Positions 36,001-44,416 of a stretch of 64,000 nucleotides of DNA are shown piece by piece. Both the position numbers and the translations under genes were made by a program. The DNA comes from Corynebacterium tuberculostearicum (lineage in GTDB: Bacteria > Actinomycetota > Actinomycetes > Mycobacteriales > Mycobacteriaceae). The notes under the pieces were generated by a model, which saw nothing but the letters and a program-made list of their open reading frames with translations, was not told the origin of the DNA and did not search any database. Where the stretch lies: contig NZ_CP069791.1 in NCBI RefSeq assembly GCF_016894265.1, forward strand, positions 1,488,001 to 1,552,000. The letters are read 5' to 3'. Position 1 is the stretch's first letter. Each line of letters opens with the position of its first letter.

Positions 36001-38107
36001 TTGGGGAGTCATCGGAAGCATTGAGCTTCTTCTTGGTTGTGGCCGGATCGTCGTCGGCAGGCTTGTCATCTGGCTTCGGGTTCGGCACGGGCTGAACATC
36101 GATGGGAAGCTCGACCTTCTCGTTGAGCGCAATCGAGTTGACCTTCGCATTGAAGCGGTCATCGTGGGCGCGCAAGGCGTTGAGGATCTGCCAGACCACG
36201 CGGAAGCGCGTGTTGTCGTTGAGGGCCTGGGACGGGGAGACTCCCGGCGGAATGGCGACAGGCAGGATGATGTAGCCGTAGTCCTTGCTTTCGGCTTTGC
36301 GCATGACGCGGCCGACGGACTGGACGACGTCGACCATGGAATTGCGCGGGTGGAAGAAGATGACGCTATCGAGGGCGGGGACGTCCACGCCCTCGGACAG
36401 GCAGCGTGCGTTTGTGAGGATGCGGGTCTCGTCCTCGGGGATGGAGGACTCAAGCCACGAGATCTTGTTGCCGCGCTCGAGGGCGTTCATAGTGCCATCG
36501 ACGTGCTCAACGGCGACCTGAAGATCGATGTTAAGCATGCTTACGTCATTGGTCGCCGCGTGGTCCTTGAGCTGCTCTTGGTACTGGCGGATGAGCGTGG
36601 GGAAGGTCTCCTGGATGGTCTTCGAAGCCTTGATGTCCTTGGCGAAGGCGACGGTACGGCGCATGGGTTGGGCGTTCGCTTCAAAGCCGGACTTGGTGTC
36701 TTGCTCGGCGCCGGAGCGCTTGGCCAAGCCGTTCCAGGCGCCAATCATGGCGGAGGCGGTGGTGAGGTTGATTTCGTTGGTGGGGTTGGCGGCTAGGACG
36801 TCGGCGGCGATGTCTTCCTCGACCGTCATGACGAGGACCTTGTAGTCGGTGAGTAGACCCTTGTCCACGGCTTCGCCGAAACCGAGACGGTAGAACTCTG
36901 GACCGTAGACTGCCTCGTCATCCATGGAGGCGAGCTCGGCGGAGTGCTCTTCGGCTTTGCCCTTTACGGTGTCGTCAAAGAGTCGGGGAGTGGCCGTCAT
37001 GTAAAGGCGCTTGTTTGCCTTTATGTAGTCTGCGTCGTGAATTCTCACGAAGTTTGAGGCGTCTTCGCCTGCGAGGGTGACGCCGGTGGTGCGGTGAGCT
37101 TCATCGCAGATGACGAGATCGAAGTCGTCCATGCCGAGCGTTTGAGCCTCGTGGATGGCTTCAATGGACTGGTACGTGGAGAAGACGACATTGAGGCCTT
37201 TTCGGCGCTTGCCCTGCGCGGTGCGCTCGGCAATGTCCTTGCCGTTGGTAGAGACCGGAACCTCCAAGTCATAGGAGGCAATGTCTTCAGCCTTCTTGGA
37301 GACCTTCGTATCCGAACAGACTGCGTAGGACTTCAGAGGCAGGTGCTCCTGGTTCTGTGCGGTCCATTCTTTTAACGTCTGCGAGAGCAAGGAGATGGAG
37401 GGAACGAGGAAGAGGACTCGGGCACGCCCGCCGTTGTTTTCTGCATACTGCTCCGCCAGACGCAGGGCGGTAAACGTCTTTCCCGTACCGCACGCCATGA
37501 TGAGCTTTCCACGATCGTGTGTTTCAAAGCCTGCGATAGCCTTCGAGATCGCTTCTTGCTGGTGCGGACGCGGGGAGAAAACCTCGCGACGGGTGAGGTT
37601 AATTTCGATCTCAGAACCCGGGAAGGTCACATCCCAGTTGATAGGGGATTCTGCAATCGCTGCCGTGCCGATACGGTTGGTCGGGATGAGCTGGTGCTCC
37701 AGCATCGCTTCAGCATTCTTTGACCATCGCTCCGACGTGGAGATGATGATCCGCTGTGCGAAGGATTCTGTGCCCTTGTCTGTAGTAAACGAGTGTCCGG
37801 ATGCCTCAAAGAAGGAATCGAGGTGACGCTTCTGAATATAGGTATCCGGCTTGTAGAACTTGCACTGGATGGCAACCCACGCGTCGTCATCGGCGCGCCG
37901 GGCAACGAGGTCGATGCCGGTGTCTTGCATACCGCCGTTGAACTCCCAATCGCTCCAACGGCTGACTTCCGAGAAGTGCTCCTGGAGGACGGGATCGGTT
38001 CGGAAGTAGTTGACCATTAATTTCTCGAACTTAATGCCGTACGAGCCTTGAGGCTGATTTTCACGGAGCTGGGTTAGGACTTCACCAAAAGCAGGCATGG
38101 TGTCCAT
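33074..38107 (-). CDS. Type ISP restriction-modification enzyme (single polypeptide)
   Basis: Protein of 1677 residues combining all restriction functions. The N-terminal Mrr-like nuclease shows D66 (GIDLVARR) and Q81-x-K83 (AIQCKFY). An SF2 translocase follows with ACGTGKT at 205-211 and DEAH at 335-338, then SVGRVMRK (motif VI). A coupler leads to a gamma-type N6-adenine methyltransferase with DPFTGTGTF at 931-939 and NPPY at 1048-1051. A C-terminal target-recognition domain spans roughly 1150-1677. This order and size match LlaGI/LlaBIII-type enzymes (about 1570 residues), which methylate one strand and cut after head-on collision. No separate S or M subunit is needed. Its target cannot be read. 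Confidence 0.9.
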   Translation of the reverse strand: MDTMPAFGEVLTQLRENQPQGSYGIKFEKLMVNYFRTDPVLQEHFSEVSRWSDWEFNGGMQDTGIDLVARRADDDAWVAIQCKFYKPDTYIQKRHLDSFFEASGHSFTTDKGTESFAQRIIISTSERWSKNAEAMLEHQLIPTNRIGTAAIAESPINWDVTFPGSEIEINLTRREVFSPRPHQQEAISKAIAGFETHDRGKLIMACGTGKTFTALRLAEQYAENNGGRARVLFLVPSISLLSQTLKEWTAQNQEHLPLKSYAVCSDTKVSKKAEDIASYDLEVPVSTNGKDIAERTAQGKRRKGLNVVFSTYQSIEAIHEAQTLGMDDFDLVICDEAHRTTGVTLAGEDASNFVRIHDADYIKANKRLYMTATPRLFDDTVKGKAEEHSAELASMDDEAVYGPEFYRLGFGEAVDKGLLTDYKVLVMTVEEDIAADVLAANPTNEINLTTASAMIGAWNGLAKRSGAEQDTKSGFEANAQPMRRTVAFAKDIKASKTIQETFPTLIRQYQEQLKDHAATNDVSMLNIDLQVAVEHVDGTMNALERGNKISWLESSIPEDETRILTNARCLSEGVDVPALDSVIFFHPRNSMVDVVQSVGRVMRKAESKDYGYIILPVAIPPGVSPSQALNDNTRFRVVWQILNALRAHDDRFNAKVNSIALNEKVELPIDVQPVPNPKPDDKPADDDPATTKKKLNASDDSPTGQSENSSEQELTAEQMTLFSLEAWQEAMYVKLVDKVGTRTYWEDWADDVATIAEAQIARIKALINAADDTIRKEFEVFIEGLRGNLNDSITEDEAISMLSQHLITAPVFNALFTEHDFAAHNPVARVMQRMVDALSDAKLESETESLTKFYESVRVRASEVSSASGKQQVIKDLYERFFRKAFKKQSEALGIVYTPVEIVDFILRSADQISRWHFGKGLTDKGVHILDPFTGTGTFMVRLLQSGLIEPDDLARKYATELHATEIMLLAYYVAAVNIETTYNALQAERAQRNEERDPDYIPFDGIALADTFQIHEEGDILDLKVFKENNAAIQRQIDAPINIIIGNPPYSVGQTSANDNNANLKYPTLDKRIEETFARNSSATNKNSLYDSYLRAFRWSIDRLGTHGVMAFVSNGGWIDGNTADGVRLSLDDELSDIYVYNLRGNARTAGDVRRQEAGNVFRDGGRTTIAIIIAVKREIPDDVCIHYRDIGDYLSADEKLAIVDRSTFDNIDWQIIDPNIYGDWLNQRDEDFETWPVLGDKNSDDIPAIFKNFSAGLKTARDSWCYGSTPSAVTSQMQTLITTYDAARGEFRDWIQSARITKPRETDVNAFLAKRPEYADLSKISWNRSLKQQLAGNKIISFDASRIMKSLYRPFHVQFAYFHQPVNDMVYQLPHLFPTPTNSNFGFYIVNPGSAKPFSVLATDKLFDLSMWGSNAGQFFPRWTWEPIEAPEGELDFGMAASEGSEPGTEGEVLDGYRRVDNITDEILGIYREALGSEVTKDDIFYFVYGQLHDPGYREKYAADLKKMLPHIETPTSRARFDQLAAAGRELMDLHVNYEDVEPWPVTVEVKASADENDRETWRVQKMKWAKKKAPETGKNVNDVTTLVYNKSVTVRDIPAETDEYMLGSRSALAWIIDRYKVKKDKASGIINDPNDWADEVGNPRYIVDLIAKVTRVAVETVRIVQGIREVGEDK

Positions 38108-38767
38108 TATGGACTACACATGAGTTCTCCACTTCCAAATGGTGGCGATGTTGTACAGCCGGGGTGGATGACTTGAGTCATTAGTAGAGCCCTGCATTCC
38201 TCATCATGCTCTGCCGTGTTTGAGAGATGAGGTAGGTGCTCAAAGGGCGGCCGGAGAGGATGGCGGCATCGTAAAGATAGTTGTGGAGGGTATCGGTACG
38301 CGAGAGCGGGGGCTGGTGCGTAAATCGAAGTCACGTTGGATCTGGGCGATTACGAATGGCACGGCGATGATCTCGGAGACCGCGATTAGAAGTGCGGCGA
38401 CGCCGCGCTCCGCTGTGGCGTTGGTCGAGCTAAATTGCTTTGGCTTGGCGTGGGCTAGGGCGCTGAGTTTGGTGTCCTCAGTGGGGAGAAGGGAATCCGT
38501 TAAGCTGCCTTCGGATGTGGGCGGGGCGTCCTGCGACTTCGTCAGTCCAGGTGACGAACCTGGTGAGGACGCGTGGGAAGCACCGGAGGAAGGAGCCACT
38601 GGCCATGACTTTGCGGGCTACGAGGAGCAGAGCCATTTCCACACGCAGTAGGGACCAGTGGTAGAGGTCAGCCATGGTGTAATTGGCTGTGATGTTGAGT
38701 GAGACATCGACTCGTCAATTAACTATATTCAATGAGAAGTGTTTGTAGCGTAGGACGGAGTACTGCC
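38108..38767 (-). other. No intact gene; degraded membrane-protein fragment
   Basis: The minus strand shows a membrane-like stretch (ERGVAALLIAVSEIIAVPFV, then IAQIQRDFDLR) near 38330-38410. It continues in another frame as DTLHNYLYDAAILSGRPLST to a stop near 38190. This suggests a frameshifted remnant of a polytopic protein, perhaps CtaG/CopD-like; that family guess is weak. On the plus strand the end of this stretch should hold the promoter of the split ATPase gene that begins at 38768. Confidence 0.35.
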
Positions 38768-38912
38768 GTGGCCGAGGTAAACCAAACAGTAGTCGACTGT
38801 ACAAAATTGTCGTCTTTGACGTTGTCGTTTGATTATGCTCCAGAAAAACGAGTCCTTCTTCCACTATTCACACGAGAAGATAAGAACAAGAAGAAAACAA
38901 CCTTCAAATCTG
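38768..38912 (+). pseudogene. 5' end of PrrC/RloC-like AAA ATPase gene, cut by IS3 copy 2
   Basis: GTG 38768, behind a GGACGGAG ribosome site, opens a frame (AEVNQTVVDCTKLSSLTLSF, later LFTREDKNKKKTTFKS). It runs into IS3 copy 2 at 38913. Joining it across the element, with one copy of the CTG duplication, continues directly as SGAAIVYAENGSGKST. This supplies the N-terminal strand expected ahead of Walker A. ATG 38732 in the same frame is a less likely start. Confidence 0.8.
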
Positions 38913-38972
38913 TGAGGTTACCCTCAAGTAGTGGACACCCTATTTGTACGGATCTTGTGTCCGTAGGAGAGG

Positions 38973-39290
38973 ATGTTCATTGTGAATCAACAGCGCAAGA
39001 AGTACACGCCGGAGTACCGGCGTGAAGCCGCAAACCTGGTAATCGAGTCGCAGCGCCCAATCGCTCATGTGGCTAAGGAAATTGGCGTATCAGCCACAAT
39101 TTTAGGCAGGTGGGTCAAACTCGAGCGTGAGCGCCGAGGAGCATCCGACGGGCTAAGCGAGGCGGATCTTCGTGCTGAGAATGCTCGTCTGCGCCGTGAG
39201 CTGGCGGAAGCCAAGATGGATAACGAGTTTTTGTCAAAAGCGACAGCCTTCTTCGCCGCCAAGCAACGCGAACAGAAAAGTTCGAATTAA
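38973..39290 (+). CDS. IS3-family transposase OrfA (HTH), copy 2
   Basis: 105 residues, identical to OrfA of copy 1, with the HTH_Tnp_1 domain followed by a zipper-like helix. Start ATG 38973 or GTG 38982. Its stop overlaps the orfB start as TAATG. Confidence 0.93.
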   Translation: MFIVNQQRKKYTPEYRREAANLVIESQRPIAHVAKEIGVSATILGRWVKLERERRGASDGLSEADLRAENARLRRELAEAKMDNEFLSKATAFFAAKQREQKSSN

Positions 39291-40189
39291 TGCAGCGAGA
39301 GAAGGCGAACTACAGCATCAAACGTATGGCACGGCTATTAAAAGTGTCTCGGTCTGGATACTACAAATGGTCTCATACGCAGCAGAAGCGGCTATCCGGC
39401 GAAGATAATCGTGCAGCTTTTTACGATGACGTTGACCGTAAGATTCATCAGATTTGGTCGGACTCCGACGAGGTTTATGGTGCTCCGCGGATCACCGCAG
39501 AACTTATCGAGCGGTACCACATTTCGCTTAATCGTAAGACTGTGGCTAAACGGATGCGCATGATGGGCATTGAAGGGATTTCCCCGCGGGCCTTTGTCCC
39601 AGTGACAACGATTCAAGCCAAGCGTAAGTCCACGCTTCCTGACTTGGTCAAGCGCATGTTTGATACTGGTGAGCTCAACCGAGTATGGATGTCGGATATT
39701 ACCTACCTGCGCACCGGTGAAGGCTGGTTGTACTTGTGCGCAGTCCGCGATGGTCATTCCCGCAGGGTACTGGGCTGGGCTATGGATAGCGTTCAAGATA
39801 CATACCTGGTCGAACGGGCCCTGCGGATGGCGCATACACTACGCGGTGACGTGCCTGACGGGCTAGTGTTTCACGCTGACCGCGGAACCCAATTTACCAG
39901 CGAGAAGCTTTGGGAAGTTTGCCGCAACCTGGGCATTGCTCAGTCCGTAGGGCGTACCGGCGTGTGCTTCGATAACGTGATGGCCGAGTCATTCTGGTCG
40001 ACGCTTAAAACCGAATTCTACGACCGTAAGCGCTGGGCGACCCGTGATGCTGCACGCAAGGCCGTTGCCTACTGGATTGAAGTCGTCTACAACCGCCGAC
40101 GTCGGCACTCCGCACTCGGGATGATAAGCCCCGCCGACTTCGAGAACCGCATCGGTCTAACCACCAGCAGAAAAGAAATAGCCGCCTAA
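39290..40189 (+). CDS. IS3-family transposase OrfB (integrase domain), copy 2
   Basis: 299 residues, identical to OrfB of copy 1, with an intact DDE core (WMSDITYL, VFHADRGTQ, SFWSTLKTE). It points toward the split ATPase gene. Transcription leaving the element could drive the truncated ATPase frame downstream. Confidence 0.95.
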   Translation: MQREKANYSIKRMARLLKVSRSGYYKWSHTQQKRLSGEDNRAAFYDDVDRKIHQIWSDSDEVYGAPRITAELIERYHISLNRKTVAKRMRMMGIEGISPRAFVPVTTIQAKRKSTLPDLVKRMFDTGELNRVWMSDITYLRTGEGWLYLCAVRDGHSRRVLGWAMDSVQDTYLVERALRMAHTLRGDVPDGLVFHADRGTQFTSEKLWEVCRNLGIAQSVGRTGVCFDNVMAESFWSTLKTEFYDRKRWATRDAARKAVAYWIEVVYNRRRRHSALGMISPADFENRIGLTTSRKEIAA

Positions 40190-40239
40190 CCACTAGGTAG
40201 CTCCACTACGTGTCCACAATTTGCGGGCAACCCCATCTG

Positions 40240-42527
40240 GGGCTGCGATTGTTTATGCAGAAAACGGGAGCGGAAAGTCAACAATCGCTAGAAAATTAAC
40301 AACCCCAGGAGCAGACGTTACGTTTTGCGATCAAAGCGGAAGTCGATTGGACGTTGAATCACCAGAGAACGTTTACGTATTCGATGACGCTTTCATTCAG
40401 AGAAATTTCCGGTTTAGAGACACTGAACAGCTTGAGCCGATCATCCTCCTAGGTCCGCAGGCAAACCTGCAAGATGAAATCGATGAAACGGAAGCAGCTT
40501 TGGCTCGTGCGCGGCAAGCGGAAGTGATTGCCGAAGAGAGCTGGAATTCGAAGGAAAAGGAAGGCGATGCGGCGTATAAAGCACTGAAGAAAGTACTTCA
40601 AGCAAGCAAAGGCGAGGAACCAAAGAAGTCCTGGCAAGGGCGAACATCACTAATCGCACTGGACAATAAATCGACGCAGCTGCGTTCAAAAGTTATTAAA
40701 AAGATAATTGGGAAAGATAAAGCTGAAGGTAAGACTCAAGGGGAGTTGGAGGTTGAATTTTCCGACCTCGTAGAGCAGCTAAACAAACTGTATTCCTCTG
40801 ACCGAATTTCATGGGTAGTACCTCAGGCACCTCCGCAGATCAACATAAAACAGATCGAAAATGTAGCATCAGAAATCTCGGCTCCTGAGCTTGATTGCGA
40901 TGCAAGAGCACTTGACGCCAAGGTTTTTGAAGCAAGTTTGGGAAAGCAAACCCTAATTGCGCGCTTTGAAGAATTGGTTGAGGCTAGTGCAGAACATTGC
41001 CCACACTGCTTCCAAGATATTTCCTCCGACTTTCGCCAACAATTAGCGACCTCATTGATGGCCCAAGTTGAGCGAATCGATCAACAAAAGTCGATTGAGA
41101 AGCTGAAGAGTCTCAAAGTTGAGGAACAGCTTGAAAGTCTAGTGCTTCCCGAAATCGCCTCTGCGGGTGACGAACAACTGGAGTCCGCGGCTGCTGCTCA
41201 CGAACAGTATCAGGACCAGTTACGGCTCATAAATGAAGCGATTGATGCGAAAATCGACAACCCTGCCTCCGTGTTTTCAATCAGTGAGTTGGAATACACC
41301 GATGCATGGAAAAAGAGAAATGAAGCTCTGGAAACTGTAGGGCTGCTTGTGGAACGACATAATAAGCAGTTCAACAACATTGCTAAGCTTCAAGCAGAAG
41401 CGGCCGAGCTTAATATGCAGATTGCGCGAGCTGAGGCTGCTGCTGAAATTATTGCCTATGAGAAAGCCGATGAAGACCGAGAAGCTGCATCTAAGACTTA
41501 CACCTCGGCAAAATGTAAGACGAGAGAGCTGGCTGAAAGTCTAGGTGCGCTTCGTCATAAGCTGAGCAATACGGAAGACGCAGCAACAGAGATCAATGCG
41601 CTTCTGCAGCTGGCTTTTGGAAAGGACACCATTAAACTGGAGTCTGTTATTGGTGGAGGGTATGTAGTGTCAAATCGCTCACGAGAACTCCAACCCGGAA
41701 ATCTCTCTACTGGTGAGCAAAATCTGCTCGCGTTATGTTACTTCTTTGTCAGCACTGCTCGACATAACCGATTTGGCGATAATCTGAAACAAAACTCCTT
41801 ATATGTGCTCGATGATCCTATTTCGAGCTTCGATTCCAAGAACAAGTATGGCGCGTTGTCATTGATTCGTCAGATTGGTTCTAAGATGTTCGAGAAGATG
41901 AGTGAAGCCAAACTATTGGTTCTTACGCATGACATCGCGGTTGCTAATGATCTGTCACAATGCTTCAAAGATATTGTGGACGATCGAGTATTGAGCTGGA
42001 CTCTAGAAGAAGGAACATTAAAAAGCGTTCATTTTGACAGAATCGATCAGTATAAGAAGTCGTTGCGAGGAATGTTTGATGCAACAATCGGTGGCGAAAA
42101 CTCCATTGTGCTGCCCACTTCCAACGAAGTCCGCCGAGTCTGGGAAGCTTTTACTACTTTTCATTTGGGCGAGCGGTTGACCACGGCGGCAGCATCACCG
42201 GCAGTGCGTAGTTATTTCGCTTCACGTGGCGAACAATATGTTCAGTTCTTAGATCATTATGCTGGAAGAAATTTTCTAAACCCGGATTCTCATTCGGAAT
42301 TTCAGCTTCGCAACTTTGATTTTATGCTGCTTCCGACTCTTTCAGAGCCAGATTTTCGACGATATGTAAGGGAAATGCTGTGTCTGATTCATATCATTTC
42401 TCCTGCGCATATTCCTGGGCGTCTGAGCAACGGCGAAGCCGGTTTTGTCAAGATTAAGAAGTTGCTTGATGACGAGGTCATCGCAGAAATTGGAGCGCCC
42501 TTAACATCAGCTCCGGGCGAATGTTGA
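40240..42527 (+). pseudogene. PrrC/RloC-like AAA ATPase, main part (5'-truncated by IS3)
   Basis: The frame is open from inside the IS (40221) to 42527. It carries Walker A AENGSGKST, long coiled coils with a CPHC zinc-hook-like motif near 41000, signature LSTGEQN, Walker B LYVLDDPISSFD and an H-loop LTHD. This is the AAA_13 architecture of PrrC and RloC anticodon nucleases. The C-terminal part has R-x3-E (RRVWE, near 42132-42146) and several histidines, as the PrrC R-E-H triad would require; this is tentative. Restored length is 810 residues. Walker A is kept in the truncated frame, so a product starting in the IS end might be made, but it would lack the first strand. Confidence 0.78.
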
Positions 42528-43389
42528 ATAATGCGGCTGTGATGACGTCGAGCAACTATCGGGGACCGTCGTGATCCACTAATGAGACATAGAACTCCAG
42601 CTGGGTGGCGATTGGTCTTATTTGTGCGAGTGTTTAGCTAAAATGTATGCATGTTGCGGCGAGGTTTTCGTGGTGGAGGGCGAGGCGAAGGTTGCGCGCG
42701 AGCTTGCCGAAAAACAGGGACCTAACTCGTACACCACGCTAACGGACGCAACCATTCTGAACAGTTCGAAATATCTATTTGGGCTAGTCATTGAACAGAA
42801 TTTCCATGCTCGAAATTAGGCGTTTCTAGGGCTTCTCTAGAGGAATGAGTACTGGTTTCGCATTCGAGAAGTAGGGGGTGGTGAATCCGTGGATCGGTGA
42901 AGTTTAGTTGGGTCCTTTGTCTGGGGCTGGGGAGGTTGGTGATGTCGGCTGATCCCTCGCTATCAAAGTCCCAGTGGCAAACTCGCACATAGTCTTTTTG
43001 AATGATTGCTCAGATTCTTAACGCTGGCTTTGTCTCCGGTGTGGAATCTGGGCGTGATCGCCGCTTTAATTTCGGGGGCATTTTATAGTCAACGTCATAG
43101 AATGGTCTGGCGTGATGGCTGGCTTCCTGATCGTGCTACTGTGAACTTCGTCAAAATCCCGCTTGGGTACTGGGAATCAAATAACTTTGCCGCGTGTCGA
43201 AAATCGAAGGAATGACCTTCAAGGGAATCTGCAGCGTGTCCATTTTCGCGCGGGCGTCCACGATGGGTGACTTAGATTGCTTTACTTGCTGTGGCGTGAT
43301 GTAGATGGCATTTCGCGTACGTGGTGTGTGTAGGCTTGGGTTTGTTATGGCCAGTGTGGTTTGGGCTTAATGGGTCGCTGCACTGGGGT
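42528..43389. other. Intergenic, no convincing gene
   Basis: About 860 bp between the ATPase gene and dhaK. A 65-codon plus-strand frame (42622-42819) and short minus-strand frames have no ribosome site and no recognisable family. The region marks the right edge of the accessory island and should contain the dhaK promoter, which I could not place. Confidence 0.5.
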
Positions 43390-44415
43390 TTGGAAAACTC
43401 CAAGGAGAGACGTGATGAAAAGCTCATCAACTCACCGGAAAACGTAGTGGCGGAGTCTGTGGAGGGCTTCGCGCTGGCACACGGCGACATCGTCAAGCGC
43501 TTTACTGAGCCGCTGTTTGTGGCGCGTGCGCAGAAGAAGGAACAGGGCAAGGTTGCGATTGTCTCTGGTGGTGGCTCAGGCCATGAGCCGCTCCACGCCG
43601 GCTTCGTGGGCCATGGCATGTTGGATGCGGCGGTGCCAGGCGCGATGTTTACGTCGCCGACGTCGGATGCGATCCAGGCGGGGACCGACGAGGTCCATGC
43701 GGGTGCGGGTGTGCTCTACATCGTGAAGAACTACACCGGCGATGTCCTCAATTTCGATACCGCGGCTGAGTTGGCGGAGTTCGATGACATTGAGGTTGGT
43801 CAGGTCATCGTAGATGATGACGTCGCGGTGGAGGATTCCAACTACACCGCAGGCCGTCGTGGCGTAGCAGGCACGTTACTCGTGGAGAAGCTGGCAGGTG
43901 CAGCCGCTGAGCGCGGCGATGATCTAGCTGCTGTCACGGCAGTGGCGAAGAAGGTCGTGGAGAACACCGCGACCATGGGCGCAGCACTGAATGCTTGCAC
44001 CGTGCCGCACGTGGGCAAGCCTTCCTTCGACCTGGCAGACGATGAAGTCGAGCTCGGCGTGGGCATCCACGGTGAGCCGGGCCGTAAGGAGATCCCGTTG
44101 GTCTCCGCGGACGACGTAACTGACCACCTCATGGAGCCGATTCTTGCCGACCTGAAGTTGGCAGAAGGCGAGCGAACCATCGTCGTCGTCAATGGCATGG
44201 GTGCCACCCCGGCATCGGAGCTCTACGTGGTCTACCGCCGAGTAGCTCAGCGCCTAGAAGAAGCGGGCGTGACTATTGAACGCTCCCTCGTAGGTAACTT
44301 CGTAACGAGCCTCGACATGGCGGGCTGCTCTGTCACGGTCATGCGCGCCGACGATAAAGACATCGAGTTGTTCGATGCACCATGCCATACCGCCGCACTA
44401 CGCCAAGGAGAATAA
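43390..44415 (+). CDS. dhaK: Dihydroxyacetone kinase subunit DhaK, start codon disturbed
   Basis: PTS-dependent dihydroxyacetone kinase, substrate-binding subunit. SGGGSGHEPLHAGFVGHGML carries the Gly-rich and His motifs. VGIHGEPGRKEIPL carries the His that binds dihydroxyacetone covalently. Family proteins start MKKLIN. Here ATG 43415, with AAGGAGA at a good distance, reads atgaaaagctc, one A short of atgaaaaagctc, and is thus out of frame with EKLINSPENVV. In-frame choices are TTG 43390, ATG 43321 or GTG 43447, none with a good site. Either a real 1-nt deletion or a homopolymer error. It heads dhaK-dhaL-dhaM. Confidence 0.85.
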   Translation: MENSKERRDEKLINSPENVVAESVEGFALAHGDIVKRFTEPLFVARAQKKEQGKVAIVSGGGSGHEPLHAGFVGHGMLDAAVPGAMFTSPTSDAIQAGTDEVHAGAGVLYIVKNYTGDVLNFDTAAELAEFDDIEVGQVIVDDDVAVEDSNYTAGRRGVAGTLLVEKLAGAAAERGDDLAAVTAVAKKVVENTATMGAALNACTVPHVGKPSFDLADDEVELGVGIHGEPGRKEIPLVSADDVTDHLMEPILADLKLAEGERTIVVVNGMGATPASELYVVYRRVAQRLEEAGVTIERSLVGNFVTSLDMAGCSVTVMRADDKDIELFDAPCHTAALRQGE

Positions 44416-44416
44416 C

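Larger units (their letters stand above)
38913..40236 (+). mobile_element. IS3-family insertion sequence, copy 2
   Basis: Same 1324-bp element as at 24484-25807 but in the opposite orientation; no difference was seen in the encoded proteins or ends. It is flanked by its own 3-bp target duplication CTG (38910-38912 and 40237-40239). It has inserted in frame between the first 48 codons and the Walker A of an AAA ATPase gene. Confidence 0.94.

Noticed and set aside
35831..36796. Plus-strand frame of about 321 codons
   Set aside because: Antisense to the type ISP gene; Gly/Val/Asp-rich composition typical of a shadow frame.
24484..40236. The two IS3 copies as ends of a composite transposon that moved bioWF and the restriction genes together
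   Set aside because: Each copy has its own, different 3-bp target duplication (CAC and CTG). A unit transposition would leave one duplication at the outer ends only. They are best read as two separate insertions.
40221..42527. The ATPase gene as an intact CDS starting inside the IS end
   Set aside because: The first residues (MRATP) come from IS sequence and the strand ahead of Walker A is missing. The upstream half of the frame is found on the other side of the IS.
42622..42819. Small plus-strand gene of 65 codons
   Set aside because: No ribosome site, no recognisable family, and it lies in the decayed right edge of the island. Reported only as part of the intergenic stretch.
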